A DNA stretch of 64,000 nt from Runella sp. CRIBMP (GCF_009905605.1 NZ_JAAAKZ010000013.1:1-64000), one strand, 5' to 3'. Counted from the first letter of the stretch, positions 43,341 through 53,030 are shown. Program-made: numbers and translations. Notes: a model not told the origin generated them from the sequence alone.

Positions 43341-45347
43341 ATGTCCGAAAACAATGGAAATCCGCTTAACTCCAATAACCGCAATCCGCGCCGTTCCGGG
43401 TACCAGGGGTGGATTATTGCGGCATTGGTGTTAGCAATTTTGGGGATTACCTTCTTCAGTAAAAATACTGCGGTAAGGCCGATTACCCAAAAGAAATTTG
43501 AAAAGATGGTTCAAGCACACGAGGTGCAAAATATCGTCATTGTCAATAACGAATTTGTAGAAGTAACGCTTACACCCAAAGCGATGGAAGATCCCAAATA
43601 CCGCGCTTTGTTTGCCGATAAGCCTTATTTTGGCAACGGAGGTCCCCAATTTCAATTTGAAGTTACCTCGGCCGATAAATTTTTGGATGACTTCCAAAAA
43701 CTAAAACCTGATAGCGATTCAATTGACTACGATTTTGATCGCCGCAGCGACTGGACAGGCTTCCTCAGCACTTGGGGCTTCCTGATTATCATGATTTTGG
43801 CCATGTATTTTTTGCTTGGCCGCATGACAGGCGGTGGCGGTCCGGGTGGTCAGATATTCAACATTGGTCGGTCACGTGCCACTCTTTTTGATGCCGAAAA
43901 CAAAGTTAAAATAACCTTTAATGATGTTGCTGGTCTGGAAGAAGCCAAAGAGGAAATCAAAGAGATTGTTGATTACCTAAAAAGCCCGGGCAAATTCACC
44001 AAACTTGGGGCCAAAATCCCGAAAGGTGCTTTATTGGTAGGCCCTCCCGGTACGGGTAAAACCCTCATTGCAAAAGCGGTAGCGGGTGAAGCGGGCGTCC
44101 CGTTCTTCTCCCTTTCAGGTTCTGATTTTGTGGAAATGTTTGTCGGTGTGGGTGCCGCTCGTGTGCGCGATTTATTCAAACAAGCCAAAGAAAAAGCGCC
44201 CTGTATCATCTTTATTGATGAGATTGACGCCGTGGGCCGTTCACGTGGACGGGGTGCGATGCCCGGGGCTAACGATGAGCGCGAAAATACGTTGAACTCC
44301 CTGTTGGTGGAAATGGACGGTTTTGCGACCGACTCAGGCATCATCATCATGGCGGCCACCAACCGTCCAGATGTACTTGACCCAGCGTTGTTGCGTCCGG
44401 GTCGTTTTGACCGCCAGATTTCGGTTGATAAACCCGACATCGTGGGTCGTGAGGCTATTTTTAAAGTTCACTTGAAGCCTATAAAGCTTTCGCCAGATGT
44501 AGACCCTAAAAAATTGGCCGCTCAAACGCCCGGTTTTGCAGGAGCTGAAATCGCCAACGTGTGTAACGAAGCCGCCCTAATCGCAGCCCGTCGTGACCGT
44601 GAAGAAGTGACCATGCAGGACTTTCAGGACGCAATGGACCGAGTAATTGGTGGTTTGGAGAAAAAGAACAAACTTATCTCGCCCGACGAAAAGAAAATCG
44701 TAGCCTACCACGAAGCAGGACATGCAGTAGCAGGATGGTTCTTGGAGCACGCTGACCCATTGGTTAAAGTAACGATTGTACCCCGTGGTGTAGCGGCTTT
44801 AGGATATGCGCAATACTTACCGCGTGAGCAGTATCTGTACCGTACCGAACAACTCATGGACGAAATGTGTATGACGTTGGGAGGCCGCGCGGCCGAAGAT
44901 GTCGTGTTTGGCAAAGTGTCTACAGGCGCCCTCAGCGACTTGGAACGCGTAACCAAATTGGCGCACAGTATGGTAACCGTATACGGTCTGAACGACAAAA
45001 TCGGTAACATGTCTTACTACGATTCCAAGCAGTCTGAGTACTCTTTCAATAAGCCTTATTCAGAAGAAACCGCTCGCATGATTGACGAAGAAATGCGAAA
45101 AATCATTGCGCAGGCATACGACCGCTGCCATGCCTTGCTCTCTGAGCACCGCGAAGCGCTGGAAGTAATTGCCAAAGAATTGTTGGAAAAAGAAATCCTG
45201 TTTCAGAGTGACTTGGAGCGTTTGATTGGCAAGCGTCCTTTCGAAAGAGAAACGGTATATCAAGCCTACATGAACACTGAGAACAGCAACGATCAGGTCA
45301 AAGAAGAGAAAGAGGAAGAAGCGACCAGCGAAACCGAAGCAAAATAA
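43341..45347 (+). CDS. ftsH: ATP-dependent zinc metalloprotease FtsH
   Basis: FtsH degrades membrane and regulatory proteins at the inner membrane. The 668-residue protein has two N-terminal membrane segments (about residues 23-40 and 138-160) around a small periplasmic domain, then an AAA module with Walker A GPPGTGKT, the pore motif [13 protein letters not shown] and Walker [12 protein letters not shown], and the zinc site HEAGHAVAG plus the third-ligand aspartate region [13 protein letters not shown]. An acidic Lys/Glu-rich tail ends the protein. A strong terminator follows at 45368. Confidence 0.97.
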   Translation: MSENNGNPLNSNNRNPRRSGYQGWIIAALVLAILGITFFSKNTAVRPITQKKFEKMVQAHEVQNIVIVNNEFVEVTLTPKAMEDPKYRALFADKPYFGNGGPQFQFEVTSADKFLDDFQKLKPDSDSIDYDFDRRSDWTGFLSTWGFLIIMILAMYFLLGRMTGGGGPGGQIFNIGRSRATLFDAENKVKITFNDVAGLEEAKEEIKEIVDYLKSPGKFTKLGAKIPKGALLVGPPGTGKTLIAKAVAGEAGVPFFSLSGSDFVEMFVGVGAARVRDLFKQAKEKAPCIIFIDEIDAVGRSRGRGAMPGANDERENTLNSLLVEMDGFATDSGIIIMAATNRPDVLDPALLRPGRFDRQISVDKPDIVGREAIFKVHLKPIKLSPDVDPKKLAAQTPGFAGAEIANVCNEAALIAARRDREEVTMQDFQDAMDRVIGGLEKKNKLISPDEKKIVAYHEAGHAVAGWFLEHADPLVKVTIVPRGVAALGYAQYLPREQYLYRTEQLMDEMCMTLGGRAAEDVVFGKVSTGALSDLERVTKLAHSMVTVYGLNDKIGNMSYYDSKQSEYSFNKPYSEETARMIDEEMRKIIAQAYDRCHALLSEHREALEVIAKELLEKEILFQSDLERLIGKRPFERETVYQAYMNTENSNDQVKEEKEEEATSETEAK

Positions 45348-45367
45348 GCATTTCAGTCTCATACCGT

Positions 45368-45421
45368 AAAGGGTTAGAAATAAATGGGTTTTCCCTGATT
45401 TCTAACCCTTTTTCAATTCTA
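45368..45421 (+). terminator. Terminator of ftsH
   Basis: A 14-bp stem (AAAGGGTTAGAAAT at 45368-45381, complement at 45408-45421) is followed by further T residues. It is placed 21 nt after the ftsH stop codon. Confidence 0.75.
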
Positions 45422-45464
45422 TTCTGACCACAAATAAACCTTCACATATAACCCCTTTTAATGT

Positions 45465-45752
45465 ATGCTTTACGTAATTCATGCCTACGATTTTACCGAT
45501 GAACAAGCCCTCGAACGCCGCATGGCCGTCAGGCCCAATCACTTTGATGGCGCAAAACAGTTGAAATCTACTGGAAATTTTGTCCTAGGCGGAGCCTTAT
45601 TAGACCCTCATGGAAAGATGATTGGGTCAATGATGGTGGTTGACTTTGAAGATGAAACAGGGCTCAACCAGTGGCTTCAAAACGACCCCTACGTAACTGG
45701 CAAAGTATGGGAGAAAATAGATGTAAAGCCCTTCAGAAAAGCCGATATATAG
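45465..45752 (+). CDS. YciI family protein
   Basis: The protein has 95 residues and is a single ferredoxin-like YciI domain with the conserved histidine in RPNHFDGAKQL and aspartate in GGALLDPHGKMIGS, which form the putative active-site pair. The terminal NDPYVTGKVWEKIDVKPFR segment is typical. YciI proteins are small cytosolic enzymes or accessory proteins; some dehalogenate or act with EthD-like chemistry, but this one has no assigned reaction. ATG 45465 is chosen over the out-of-frame ATG at 45461. The gene stands between two terminators. Confidence 0.88.
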   Translation: MLYVIHAYDFTDEQALERRMAVRPNHFDGAKQLKSTGNFVLGGALLDPHGKMIGSMMVVDFEDETGLNQWLQNDPYVTGKVWEKIDVKPFRKADI

Positions 45753-45761
45753 AAGCCGAAA

Positions 45762-45789
45762 AAGGCACTGCGACGAATCGCAGTGCCTT
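45762..45789 (-). terminator. Terminator between the YciI and rpsU genes
   Basis: A perfect 12-bp stem (AAGGCACTGCGA at 45762-45773, complement at 45778-45789) has loop CGAA on the plus strand, which is UUCG on the minus-strand RNA. Five U residues follow on the minus strand (complement of the A run ending at 45763), so it best serves rpsU, and it may end YciI transcription too. Confidence 0.75.
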
Positions 45790-45817
45790 GATATATATGA
45801 AATGACTTTATAATCGC

Positions 45818-46012
45818 TTATAGTTCATCGCCCTCGCGCATTTTCTGCACGTAAGAGGCATGAATCACTTGCTGACGACGTTTCACTGATTTCTTTTCGA
45901 AAGCAGAGCGTGAACGCAATTCTTTCAAAACTCCGGTCTTTTCAAATTTCTTTTTGAAACGTTTGAGTGCCTTGTCAATTGATTCGTTTTCTTTGATTTG
46001 TACGACGAGCAT
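45818..46012 (-). CDS. rpsU: 30S ribosomal protein S21
   Basis: The 64-residue basic protein has the S21 pattern: N-terminal [40 protein letters not shown]21 is a late-assembling protein that contacts 16S rRNA near the anti-Shine-Dalgarno end, and in Bacteroidota it helps occlude that sequence. The start ([12 protein letters not shown]) is well conserved. It is monocistronic, with a good upstream promoter and the hairpin terminator at 45762-45789. Confidence 0.96.
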   Translation of the reverse strand: MLVVQIKENESIDKALKRFKKKFEKTGVLKELRSRSAFEKKSVKRRQQVIHASYVQKMREGDEL

Positions 46013-46048
46013 ATGTGTTTATGTTTATATCTATTTTGAAACGGATTG

Positions 46049-46079
46049 CAAAAATAAAAGTCTCCTTCTAAAAAATCAA
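46049..46079 (-). promoter_or_regulatory. Predicted promoter of rpsU
   Basis: On the minus strand TTG (46079-46077) and TATTTTTG (46056-46049, perfect -7) are separated by 20 nt. The leader would be about 30 nt. Confidence 0.5.
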
Positions 46080-46140
46080 CTTTATTTGTGTTTTTGTTTC
46101 AGTTATTTACATTATCCGCAAAAATACCCCTTCCCAACCC

Positions 46141-47070
46141 ATGAAGTACGCCATTATTGACCTTGGAACCAATACTTTCCATTTGTTGATTATTGAACAA
46201 AATCCTGACGGGATTATCTCTCTCTTTAAGACTCAAATCCCCGCCAAGATAGGCAAAGCAGGTATTAATCAGGGTTTTATCACCGAAGAAGCAACCCAAC
46301 GCGCATTGATTGTGCTAAGACAATTTCGTCAAAGAATAGATGAATTCGGCGTTGAGCTTTCCAACACCAAGGCTATTGGCACCAGTGCGATTCGAAATGC
46401 AAAAAATGCAAAAGAATTTTGCGCAACGGTCAAAAAAGAAACAGAAATCACGATTGATATCATTTCGGGCGACCGTGAAGCGGAATTAATCTACCACGGC
46501 GTCCGACAAGGAATTGCGTTAGGCGAGAAAATATCTGTCATCATGGACATCGGCGGAGGCAGCGTTGAGTTTATCATTTGCAATGCTTCGCGCATCTTTT
46601 GGAAACAAAGTTTTGAAATAGGCGGGCAGCGGTTGCTCGAGCAATTTGTGCTTACTGACCCCATATCGCCGTCGGCAATTCGGCGAATGAATGATTATTT
46701 TCAGGAACAACTTTTACCGCTGGTCAATGCCGCTCACCAATACGCCCCCCAAACGCTGGTCGGCTCTTCAGGTTCATTCGATACGTTGGTTGACATGGAT
46801 TTTATGCACCGACTTGGCCATTTGCCCTCCCCCTCACAAACAGGTTTTGAGATTGCAACGGAAGAATTCTACCGCGCTTACCATCTTCTCACTACCCAGA
46901 ATCACGAGGAGCGCATGACCATTCCTGGCATGATAGAGTTACGGGTCGATATGATTGTACCAGGTGTGGTGCTAATTGACCATGTTTTACGAAGTTTGAA
47001 CATTCAACAGATTCGCTCTTCAACCTATGCGTTGAAAGAAGGAATTATGGCTTGGGTTTTGTCAGCATAA
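46141..47070 (+). CDS. Ppx/GppA family exopolyphosphatase-like protein
   Basis: The protein has 309 residues and consists of the two ASKHA-fold subdomains of the family: MKYAIIDLGTNTFHLLIIEQ at the start, IGTSAIRNAKNAKEF, ISGDREAELIYHGVRQG and the second phosphate loop IMDIGGGSVEFIICN. It lacks the C-terminal HD-type extension of long E. coli Ppx, so it is the short form common in this phylum. It may hydrolyse polyphosphate or pppGpp. It is divergent from rpsU and convergent with the amidohydrolase gene, which ends 3 nt past it. Confidence 0.9.
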   Translation: MKYAIIDLGTNTFHLLIIEQNPDGIISLFKTQIPAKIGKAGINQGFITEEATQRALIVLRQFRQRIDEFGVELSNTKAIGTSAIRNAKNAKEFCATVKKETEITIDIISGDREAELIYHGVRQGIALGEKISVIMDIGGGSVEFIICNASRIFWKQSFEIGGQRLLEQFVLTDPISPSAIRRMNDYFQEQLLPLVNAAHQYAPQTLVGSSGSFDTLVDMDFMHRLGHLPSPSQTGFEIATEEFYRAYHLLTTQNHEERMTIPGMIELRVDMIVPGVVLIDHVLRSLNIQQIRSSTYALKEGIMAWVLSA

Positions 47071-47073
47071 TCA

Positions 47074-48222
47074 CTATCTCCTTAATATTTTTCGGGCGTT
47101 GGTTTGGTATATTTTTTTAAGCGTTCTGGGACTTAACGACAATCCATACAAAGGCCAATGGTACCCAAACCGATTGTGCTCGTAAAAGTGTTCGTCGGCC
47201 GACTCAAGGATTCTGAACGTAGTAAGATACATTTCGCGTGAGAAACCCATGTCGGTACCATAGACCAACCGATCGCTGTATTTTTCCATAAATGCCTTGG
47301 CAAAGCGTGGAATCGGGGCAAATTCGGCAAATCGAGCTGATATATCCGCGTACAAATTGGGATACGCATCCAGTAGCCTCGCCAATTGACTCAAGTCAGC
47401 GTTGCAGTTAGCCAAGTGACAAGCGATAAAAGTCGTGCGGGGATTGTCGCGTACAGCCTCCTCAAGTGTAGTAATCAGCTGATCATGGTTCAAAATACCC
47501 TCTTTGGTCATATCCACCCGCCATTTAGCAGCGTTCATCAAACCGTCATTGGTAGAGTCTGAAGGCAAGTACATCCAGGCATCCTCCGCTACGTGAATAC
47601 TGATGGGCATTCCCAGTTCCCCGCACTTCATTAATAGGGGTTTCATACGGGGGTCGTTGATGTGCATACCACGCCCTGGAGTTGGTTTAGAGTACAATTC
47701 CCCCAAACCTTTGTCACCCAACTCCCCCACCCCCCGTGCACCCGATTGGTAGCACCGTACCAATTCTGCCACCGCCCGCTGCGACCAATCAGGTTGGTCC
47801 ATTCCAGTATAGTCAAACCCACACCATACTTCAAAACGACTGGGATAACGGGCGTATTTACGCGCCATGGCATCAAAAGCCGCTCCCGTACTGTACGATA
47901 AAATGACTGACTTATCAATCCCCACTTCATCCATGAGCTGCACCCACCTATCCACATCAGCATCGGTTCTGGGATTATCGTGTGTGTGAAGGTCTATTGC
48001 GGGGTATTTGGCTTTCGGAATTTTTGATTGGGGCGTTTTGTAAATTGAGACTGGGCGGTAATCTTTCAATTTGATTTGTTGGACATCCTCTGTCAGTTCG
48101 GTACGTTGAAGAAAATTCAGCCGGAAATCTTTCAATTTAGCCGACGGTGCTTCCTGACCGAAGATGACACACTGTACTGCCCCCAAAATGACGGACAAAA
48201 GCGTACTGCGGTAGTTGAACAT
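47074..48222 (-). CDS. Secreted amidohydrolase-family (PF04909-type) TIM-barrel protein
   Basis: The protein has 382 residues with a Sec signal peptide (about 1-22). The amidohydrolase-2 fold is indicated by the metal motif AIDLHTHDNPRTDADVDRW, a second-shell histidine in GMPISIHVAEDAW, FIACHLANCNADLSQLARLLDAYPNLYADISARF, and YGTDMGFSREMYL with the final metal aspartate. The substrate could be an acyl or decarboxylated aromatic or sugar-lactone compound. It lies upstream of an arabonate-type dehydratase gene only in distance, with 427 nt between them, so no link is claimed. Confidence 0.85.
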   Translation of the reverse strand: MFNYRSTLLSVILGAVQCVIFGQEAPSAKLKDFRLNFLQRTELTEDVQQIKLKDYRPVSIYKTPQSKIPKAKYPAIDLHTHDNPRTDADVDRWVQLMDEVGIDKSVILSYSTGAAFDAMARKYARYPSRFEVWCGFDYTGMDQPDWSQRAVAELVRCYQSGARGVGELGDKGLGELYSKPTPGRGMHINDPRMKPLLMKCGELGMPISIHVAEDAWMYLPSDSTNDGLMNAAKWRVDMTKEGILNHDQLITTLEEAVRDNPRTTFIACHLANCNADLSQLARLLDAYPNLYADISARFAEFAPIPRFAKAFMEKYSDRLVYGTDMGFSREMYLTTFRILESADEHFYEHNRFGYHWPLYGLSLSPRTLKKIYQTNARKILRR

Positions 48223-48649
48223 AATACTGTTTTGATTTAAGTTTGCTACTTACTAAACTGCTTATAATCAAACCTTTCTACCCTTCAAATCTACTCACTA
48301 TCCTACCTTGATGATTCTATATAGCGTCAGGAGGTAGTCCTATTTAAGGAATACAGTAAGACCCATCAGAAAGATACAACTTGTACCAAAATTTTTCAGA
48401 GAGAATTAGAAGATATATACCAACAAAAAGACAATCATTTAGCTCTGCTGACGTGGCATGTTATAGTGGCGCACTACGAACACGATTTTCACCAAAGCCT
48501 ATTGAAAACCAATATCTTGCAAACCTTTTTTACCCGCTGAGGTCCGAACTAAACCCACTGGATAAGGAACAGGCTTGGGCAGGGTGGGGAATAAAAAAAA
48601 CGTCTGACAGTTTAAAACTGCCAGACGCCTAGCCTATGACTATTTTTTC
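48223..48649. other. Intergenic stretch without a supported gene
   Basis: This 427-nt stretch lies between two minus-strand genes. Apart from the terminator at 48593-48628 it shows only an 83-codon plus-strand frame that ends inside that terminator and has no recognisable domain. It may contain degraded sequence. Confidence 0.5.
48593..48628 (-). terminator. Terminator of the IlvD/Edd dehydratase gene
   Basis: A 13-bp stem with one mismatch (CGTCTGACAGTTT at 48601-48613, partner at 48615-48627) is followed on the minus strand by eight U residues (48600-48593). It is placed 22 nt after the dehydratase stop codon. Confidence 0.8.
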
Positions 48650-50365
48650 TTAATGCGATTCGCGACTTACTTTGTGCCCTGATTTGCCAATCAAAAAGTC
48701 AAAATCACAACCTTCATGCGATTGGGTCACGTGCTCAATGTAAAGCTTATTGTGGCCGCGGTTGTAGCCCAAATCAATTGGCGTCCAAGCCGCCCGACGA
48801 CGCGCGATTTCGTCGTCTGAAACGTGCCAGTGAATATAGCGTTCGTGAATGTCAACTTCGATGATGTCGCCGTTTTGCACCAACCCCAGATTACCGCCGA
48901 TGGCACTTTCGGGCGAAGCGTGTAGCAAAACCGTTCCGTAGGCCGTTCCGCTCATACGAGCATCAGAAATACGCACCATGTCCGTCACACCTTTTTCCAA
49001 CAATTTTTTAGGCAACGCCATGTTCCCAACTTCAGGCATTCCTGGATAACCTTTTGGTCCTACGTTTTTAAGGACCATTACGCAGGTTTCGTCAATATCC
49101 AGTTCTGGGTCTTCGATACGAGCATGATAATCTTCAATCGACTCAAACACCACAGCCCGACCTTTGTGCTTCATCAAATGCGCCGAAGCCGCCGAAGGTT
49201 TAATGACCGCGCCATTTTCGCACAAATTGCCTTTAATAACCGCAATCCCTCCTTCCTCCAAAATCGGCGATTCGCCCGAAGCAATCACGTCAGGATTCCA
49301 GTTTTTGGCATTTAATGAATTATCAATCAATGATTTACCATTTACGGTTATTACATTTTTGTGTAAATGCTCCTTCATTTCATTGATGACTACCTGCAAT
49401 CCACCCGCGTAGAAATAATCTTCCATGAGGTATTTACCAGAAGGCATCACATTTAGTAAAAACGGCATTCTTGAACCTACGCGGTCAAAGTCGTCCAACG
49501 TCAAGTCTACTCCTATCCGACCCGCGATGGCCAGCAAATGCAACACAAAATTGGTAGAGCCTCCCACGCCTGCATTGAGCATAATGGCGTTTTCGAAGGC
49601 TTCTCGGGTCAATATCTGTGAAAGTGTCAGGTTTTCCTTGACCATTTCTACAATACGCATTCCCGTCATGTGGGCATTCATTTTCTTGCGAGAATCTGCA
49701 GCAGGAATAGCCGACAGCCCCGGCAACGTAAGGCCCAGAGCTTCTGCCATGGTCGCCATGGTAGAGGCCGTACCCATCGTGGAGCAGTGACCAATACTAC
49801 GGCTCATACAACTCTCCGCCTCTTCAAATTCTTCGGGGGTCATTTTGCCCGTTTTGAGGTCATCGGCAAAGCGCCACACGTCGGTGCCTGAGCCGATGGC
49901 TTTGCCTTGAAAACGCCCCGCCAACATCGGCCCGCCGGGCAATACAATCGTGGGTAAATCGACACTCGCTGCACCCATGATGAGCGAAGGAGTGGTTTTA
50001 TCGCACCCCGTCAATAAGACAATCCCGTCAAAAGGATTGGCACGAATGCTTTCCTCAACCGACATACTCGCCAGATTGCGATACAGCATGGCAGTAGGAC
50101 GAATAAGGGTCTCGCCCAAAGACATCACCGGAAATTCCAACGGAAAACCACCCGCTTCGTAAATACCGTTTTTAACACTCTGGGCTAAGTCTCGAAAGTG
50201 GCCGTTGCAAGGTGTTACTTCCGACCACGTATTACAAATACCAATCACGGGTTTTCCCTTAAATTGGTGCGGCGCATGGCCTTGGTTTTTCATCCAACTG
50301 CGGTAAATAAAACCGTCTTTACCTTCTTTGCCAAACCAGTCCTGGCTGCGGAGTTCATTTTCCAT
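48650..50365 (-). CDS. IlvD/Edd-family dehydratase, arabonate-dehydratase type
   Basis: The protein has 571 residues and three conserved Fe-S cysteines in CNTWSEVTPCN (about residue 45), TGCDKTTPS (about residue 120) and IGHCSTMGTAST (about residue 190). Its length, the opening RSQDWFGKEGKDGFIYRSWMKNQG, and the HWHVSDDEIARRRAAW/YNRGHNKLYIEHV tail are those of sugar-acid dehydratases (L-arabonate or D-xylonate class), not of isoleucine-pathway IlvD. It removes water from an aldonic acid to give a 2-keto-3-deoxy acid. No matching dehydrogenase or aldolase gene is adjacent. Confidence 0.85.
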   Translation of the reverse strand: MENELRSQDWFGKEGKDGFIYRSWMKNQGHAPHQFKGKPVIGICNTWSEVTPCNGHFRDLAQSVKNGIYEAGGFPLEFPVMSLGETLIRPTAMLYRNLASMSVEESIRANPFDGIVLLTGCDKTTPSLIMGAASVDLPTIVLPGGPMLAGRFQGKAIGSGTDVWRFADDLKTGKMTPEEFEEAESCMSRSIGHCSTMGTASTMATMAEALGLTLPGLSAIPAADSRKKMNAHMTGMRIVEMVKENLTLSQILTREAFENAIMLNAGVGGSTNFVLHLLAIAGRIGVDLTLDDFDRVGSRMPFLLNVMPSGKYLMEDYFYAGGLQVVINEMKEHLHKNVITVNGKSLIDNSLNAKNWNPDVIASGESPILEEGGIAVIKGNLCENGAVIKPSAASAHLMKHKGRAVVFESIEDYHARIEDPELDIDETCVMVLKNVGPKGYPGMPEVGNMALPKKLLEKGVTDMVRISDARMSGTAYGTVLLHASPESAIGGNLGLVQNGDIIEVDIHERYIHWHVSDDEIARRRAAWTPIDLGYNRGHNKLYIEHVTQSHEGCDFDFLIGKSGHKVSRESH

Positions 50366-50536
50366 GTGTATAATTTCGGATTACTGAATGCTATTGTTGA
50401 TTTACCATAGGAAGACCAAAATCATCAAAATCTAATATTTATTTAGCGAAGGGCGTGAGGGATTTTTTAATAAAAGCAAACTACCCACTAAAAAGGCTTC
50501 AAAAAGAATCAAGAGAAGTTGCATTATTAGAGACAC

Positions 50537-50962
50537 TTAGGCTATTTTTCGTAGGTAGAATGTCCGAATAACCCAATACGCCAGCAATCCAATCGGCCCC
50601 AGCATAAAGCAAAAAAACAGCGGGAGGATAATCCACCAGTGCGGGATATTTTTCTCTTGAGAGTCTTTCAACACAAAACTTCCTGCTACTAAATCAAACG
50701 CTAAATAGTGAATCCACCCGGCCAACACCGCGCCGTCTCCGCCTTTAGAAAATAAACTTTTGACCCCCTCAAACGTACTGAAGTCATTGAAATTCAACGG
50801 CCCACCGCTGAAAATAAAATATGCGTACAGGCACGCAAGCAAAACGGGAATCAGGTACGAGCGCACCAACCACTGCGAAACGCGCCAACGCGGCGCAACA
50901 ATCATCAGAAGCCATTGGGGCAATACGAGCGCATTAGCGATTTGAAAAGCAGTTTCTATCAT
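50537..50962 (-). CDS. ABA4-like (DUF4281) membrane protein
   Basis: Using ATG 50962 the protein has about 141 residues and four predicted membrane helices. The family signature is seen in FQIANALVLPQWLLMIVAPRW, the WIHYLAFDLVAGSFV segment and PIGLLAYWVIRTFYLRK. The plant ABA4 protein works with carotenoid epoxidation to neoxanthin; bacterial homologues lack known roles but are frequent in pigmented bacteria. The longer frame from 51058 adds 32 residues with no membrane segment and is less likely. It is divergent from the cobalamin adenosyltransferase gene. Confidence 0.75.
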   Translation of the reverse strand: MIETAFQIANALVLPQWLLMIVAPRWRVSQWLVRSYLIPVLLACLYAYFIFSGGPLNFNDFSTFEGVKSLFSKGGDGAVLAGWIHYLAFDLVAGSFVLKDSQEKNIPHWWIILPLFFCFMLGPIGLLAYWVIRTFYLRKIA

Positions 50963-51110
50963 TGTATTTTGGATTGGCGTAAGTTTCTTTATTTCAATCT
51001 TCAATTTACATGTTTTAAGCAGAATTAAACCGTTTTCCCCATTAGTTTGTTGAAACACTAAAAACAGGCAAGTCGAACAAAGAATGATTGACTAGCCGTA
51101 CCAAAAATAC

Positions 51111-51665
51111 ATGAAAATTTATACAAAAACGGGTGATAAAGGCACCACTTCGCTCGTGGGCGGAACGCGCATCAGTAAGGCAGATTTACGAATCGATACC
51201 TACGGCACGGTAGATGAGCTCAATTCCTACATCGGCTTAGTCCGCGACCAACCCGTAAACGAAGTACGCCGCGACTTTTTAAAATACATTCAGGACCGCC
51301 TCTTTACGATTGGCTCCATTTTGGCCTCCGAGCCTGACAACAAAAAACACTTTATCCCTGACCTCCACGAAGAAGACATCGTCGCATTGGAGCTTGCCAT
51401 GGACGAAATGAACACCGTACTTGAGCCCATGCGTTCGTTCATTCTGCCAGGAGGGCATCCTTCGGTGTCGTTTGGGCACGTAGCCCGGACGGTTTGCCGG
51501 CGGGCCGAGCGTTTGGTCATTGCACTCAATGAATCTGAACCCGTTGAAGCCGAGGTGATTCGGTACTTAAACCGTCTTTCGGATTATTTATTTGTGCTTT
51601 CACGAAAAATGGCACAGGAATTGGGAATAGAAGAAATAAAATGGGCGGGCCGTAAATCCTCGTAA
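51111..51665 (+). CDS. Cob(I)yrinic acid a,c-diamide adenosyltransferase, PduO type
   Basis: This enzyme adenosylates cob(I)alamin to form coenzyme B12. The 184-residue protein is a single PduO domain: KIYTKTGDKGTTSLVGGTRISKADLRIDTYGTVDELNSYIGL at the N-terminus, and PGGHPSVSFGHVARTVCRRAERLVIAL (about residue 120) plus LNRLSDYLFVLSRKMA at the C-terminus. It pairs with methylmalonyl-CoA mutase in many Bacteroidota, but that gene is not here. Its stop codon TAA lies in the first bases of a GTAGGGGC-type repeat. Confidence 0.93.
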   Translation: MKIYTKTGDKGTTSLVGGTRISKADLRIDTYGTVDELNSYIGLVRDQPVNEVRRDFLKYIQDRLFTIGSILASEPDNKKHFIPDLHEEDIVALELAMDEMNTVLEPMRSFILPGGHPSVSFGHVARTVCRRAERLVIALNESEPVEAEVIRYLNRLSDYLFVLSRKMAQELGIEEIKWAGRKSS

Positions 51666-51756
51666 GGGCAGACGCAACGGTACAAAAGGGCAGACGCAAC
51701 GATACAAAAGGGCAGACGCAACGGTACAAAAGGGCAGACGCAAGGCCTGCCCCTAC
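51662..51756. repeat. Tandem 22-bp array ending in a palindromic repeat
   Basis: Starting at 51666, 51688, 51710 and 51732 are four head-to-tail units. The unit is GGGCAGACGCAACGGTAC plus AAAA, with one C/G-to-A change in the second. The fourth unit runs into GGGCAGACGCAAGG then CCTGCCCCTAC, exactly the reverse complement of 7123-7147. The array begins GTAAGGGC, and its TAA is the stop codon of the adenosyltransferase. There are no spacers, so it is not a CRISPR. Confidence 0.85.
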
Positions 51757-51837
51757 GAGCCCAATTCATTTTTTTGATAACTAAACTGATATTTTCTTGT
51801 CTTTTCGCCGAAAAATAAAAATATTTGCATTGACAAC

Positions 51838-51845
51838 TAATTTTG
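51838..51845 (+). promoter_or_regulatory. -7 promoter element of ilvE
   Basis: TAATTTTG matches consensus exactly. The nearest TTTG (51824-51827) is spaced only 10 nt away, too close for a normal -33 element, so the assignment is weak. The leader would be about 85 nt. Confidence 0.35.
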
Positions 51846-51936
51846 GTCTTTCGGCACACTAAGTGCTGATACAGAACAGTTGATACTTAGAAATCAGATA
51901 CAATAATTGCTTACATACAGTAAAACCACCAACACA

Positions 51937-53004
51937 ATGACAACGGACACATTGGCCATGGAAATCAAACGCGTAGAAGCTTCGCGTATCCATGAAGTAG
52001 ATTTCGACAATTTGGTATTTGGTCGCCATTATTCAGACCACATGTTTGTCGCCGACTATATCAACGGCGAATGGACCAACCTTCAAATTGTCCCCTATGC
52101 CAACCTCAGCCTAAGCCCCGCCACTGCCGCTCTCCACTACGGGCAAGCGATTTTTGAAGGAATGAAAGCCTACAAAAACGAAGCAGGTGAGCCACTGATG
52201 TTCCGTCCGTTGGATAACTGGGCGCGTTTTAACAAGTCGGCCACGCGTATGTGCATGCCAGAAGTCCCCGAAGAAATTTTCATGGGTGGCCTCACCGAAC
52301 TGCTCCGTACAGATGCGGCTTGGATTCCTACCACGCCCGACTCCTCTTTGTATATCCGTCCGTATATGTTTTCTACCGACGCATACATCGGCGTAAAACC
52401 TTCCGACACTTATAAGTTTATCATTTTTACAGGACCTGTAGGTAAGTATTATTCAAAACCTCCCCGCGTAAAAGTTGAACAGCATTATATCCGCGCCGCC
52501 GAAGGGGGCGTTGGTGCCGCCAAATGCGCTGGCAATTATGGTGGCTCACTCTATCCTGCACGCTTGGCACAACAACAGGGCTACGACCAAATCATCTGGA
52601 CCGACGCCCGTGACCATGCTTTTGTAGAAGAATCAGGCACGATGAACGTCATGTTCGTGATTGACGGTAAACTTATCACACCAGCTACTTCCGATACAAT
52701 CTTGAACGGAGTAACCCGCAACAGCATCGTAGATATTGCCCATCACTGGAATATCCCCGTCGAAGAGCGTAAGGTGTCGGTCAAAGAAGTGATTGATGCC
52801 TTAAAAGAGGGTCGTTTAGAAGCAGCCTTTGGGGCGGGTACGGCCGTAGTTGTATCCCCGTTTGGCGTTATCGGCTTTGAAGGAACCGACTACGAACTTC
52901 CTGTCGTAACCGAAGATTCATTTGTTTCGCGGGTTAAAAACTTTTTAACCGATCTCCGTACTGGAAAAACAGAAGACCCTTTTGGATGGGTTGTGAAGGC
53001 ATAA
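51937..53004 (+). CDS. ilvE: Branched-chain amino acid aminotransferase
   Basis: This PLP enzyme interconverts valine, leucine and isoleucine with their keto acids. From ATG 51937 the protein has about 355 residues of fold type IV. It carries LHYGQAIFEGMKAYK (early), the Arg-rich RPLDNWARFNKSATRMCMP region, the PLP lysine in GAAKCAGNYGGSLYPARLA (about residue 200) and FVEESGTMNVMFVIDGKL with the conserved glutamate. It belongs to the longer eukaryote-like BCAT group found in Bacteroidota. The TTG at 51907 would only add ten unrelated residues. A hairpin terminator at 53031-53074 follows. Confidence 0.93.
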   Translation: MTTDTLAMEIKRVEASRIHEVDFDNLVFGRHYSDHMFVADYINGEWTNLQIVPYANLSLSPATAALHYGQAIFEGMKAYKNEAGEPLMFRPLDNWARFNKSATRMCMPEVPEEIFMGGLTELLRTDAAWIPTTPDSSLYIRPYMFSTDAYIGVKPSDTYKFIIFTGPVGKYYSKPPRVKVEQHYIRAAEGGVGAAKCAGNYGGSLYPARLAQQQGYDQIIWTDARDHAFVEESGTMNVMFVIDGKLITPATSDTILNGVTRNSIVDIAHHWNIPVEERKVSVKEVIDALKEGRLEAAFGAGTAVVVSPFGVIGFEGTDYELPVVTEDSFVSRVKNFLTDLRTGKTEDPFGWVVKA

Positions 53005-53030
53005 ATTCATCATATTTCCTAGCTTATCTA

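Noticed and set aside
48381-48632. 83-codon plus-strand open frame between the amidohydrolase and dehydratase genes
   Set aside because: It ends inside the dehydratase terminator, has no recognisable domain, and lies in a low-information gap; treated as chance or degraded sequence.
51059-51110. Cobalamin riboswitch upstream of the adenosyltransferase gene
   Set aside because: The gap is too short and has no B12-box motif.
51666-51756. Possible short CRISPR array
   Set aside because: The 22-bp units are directly adjacent without spacers and there are no cas genes; it is a tandem repeat derived from a palindromic element.
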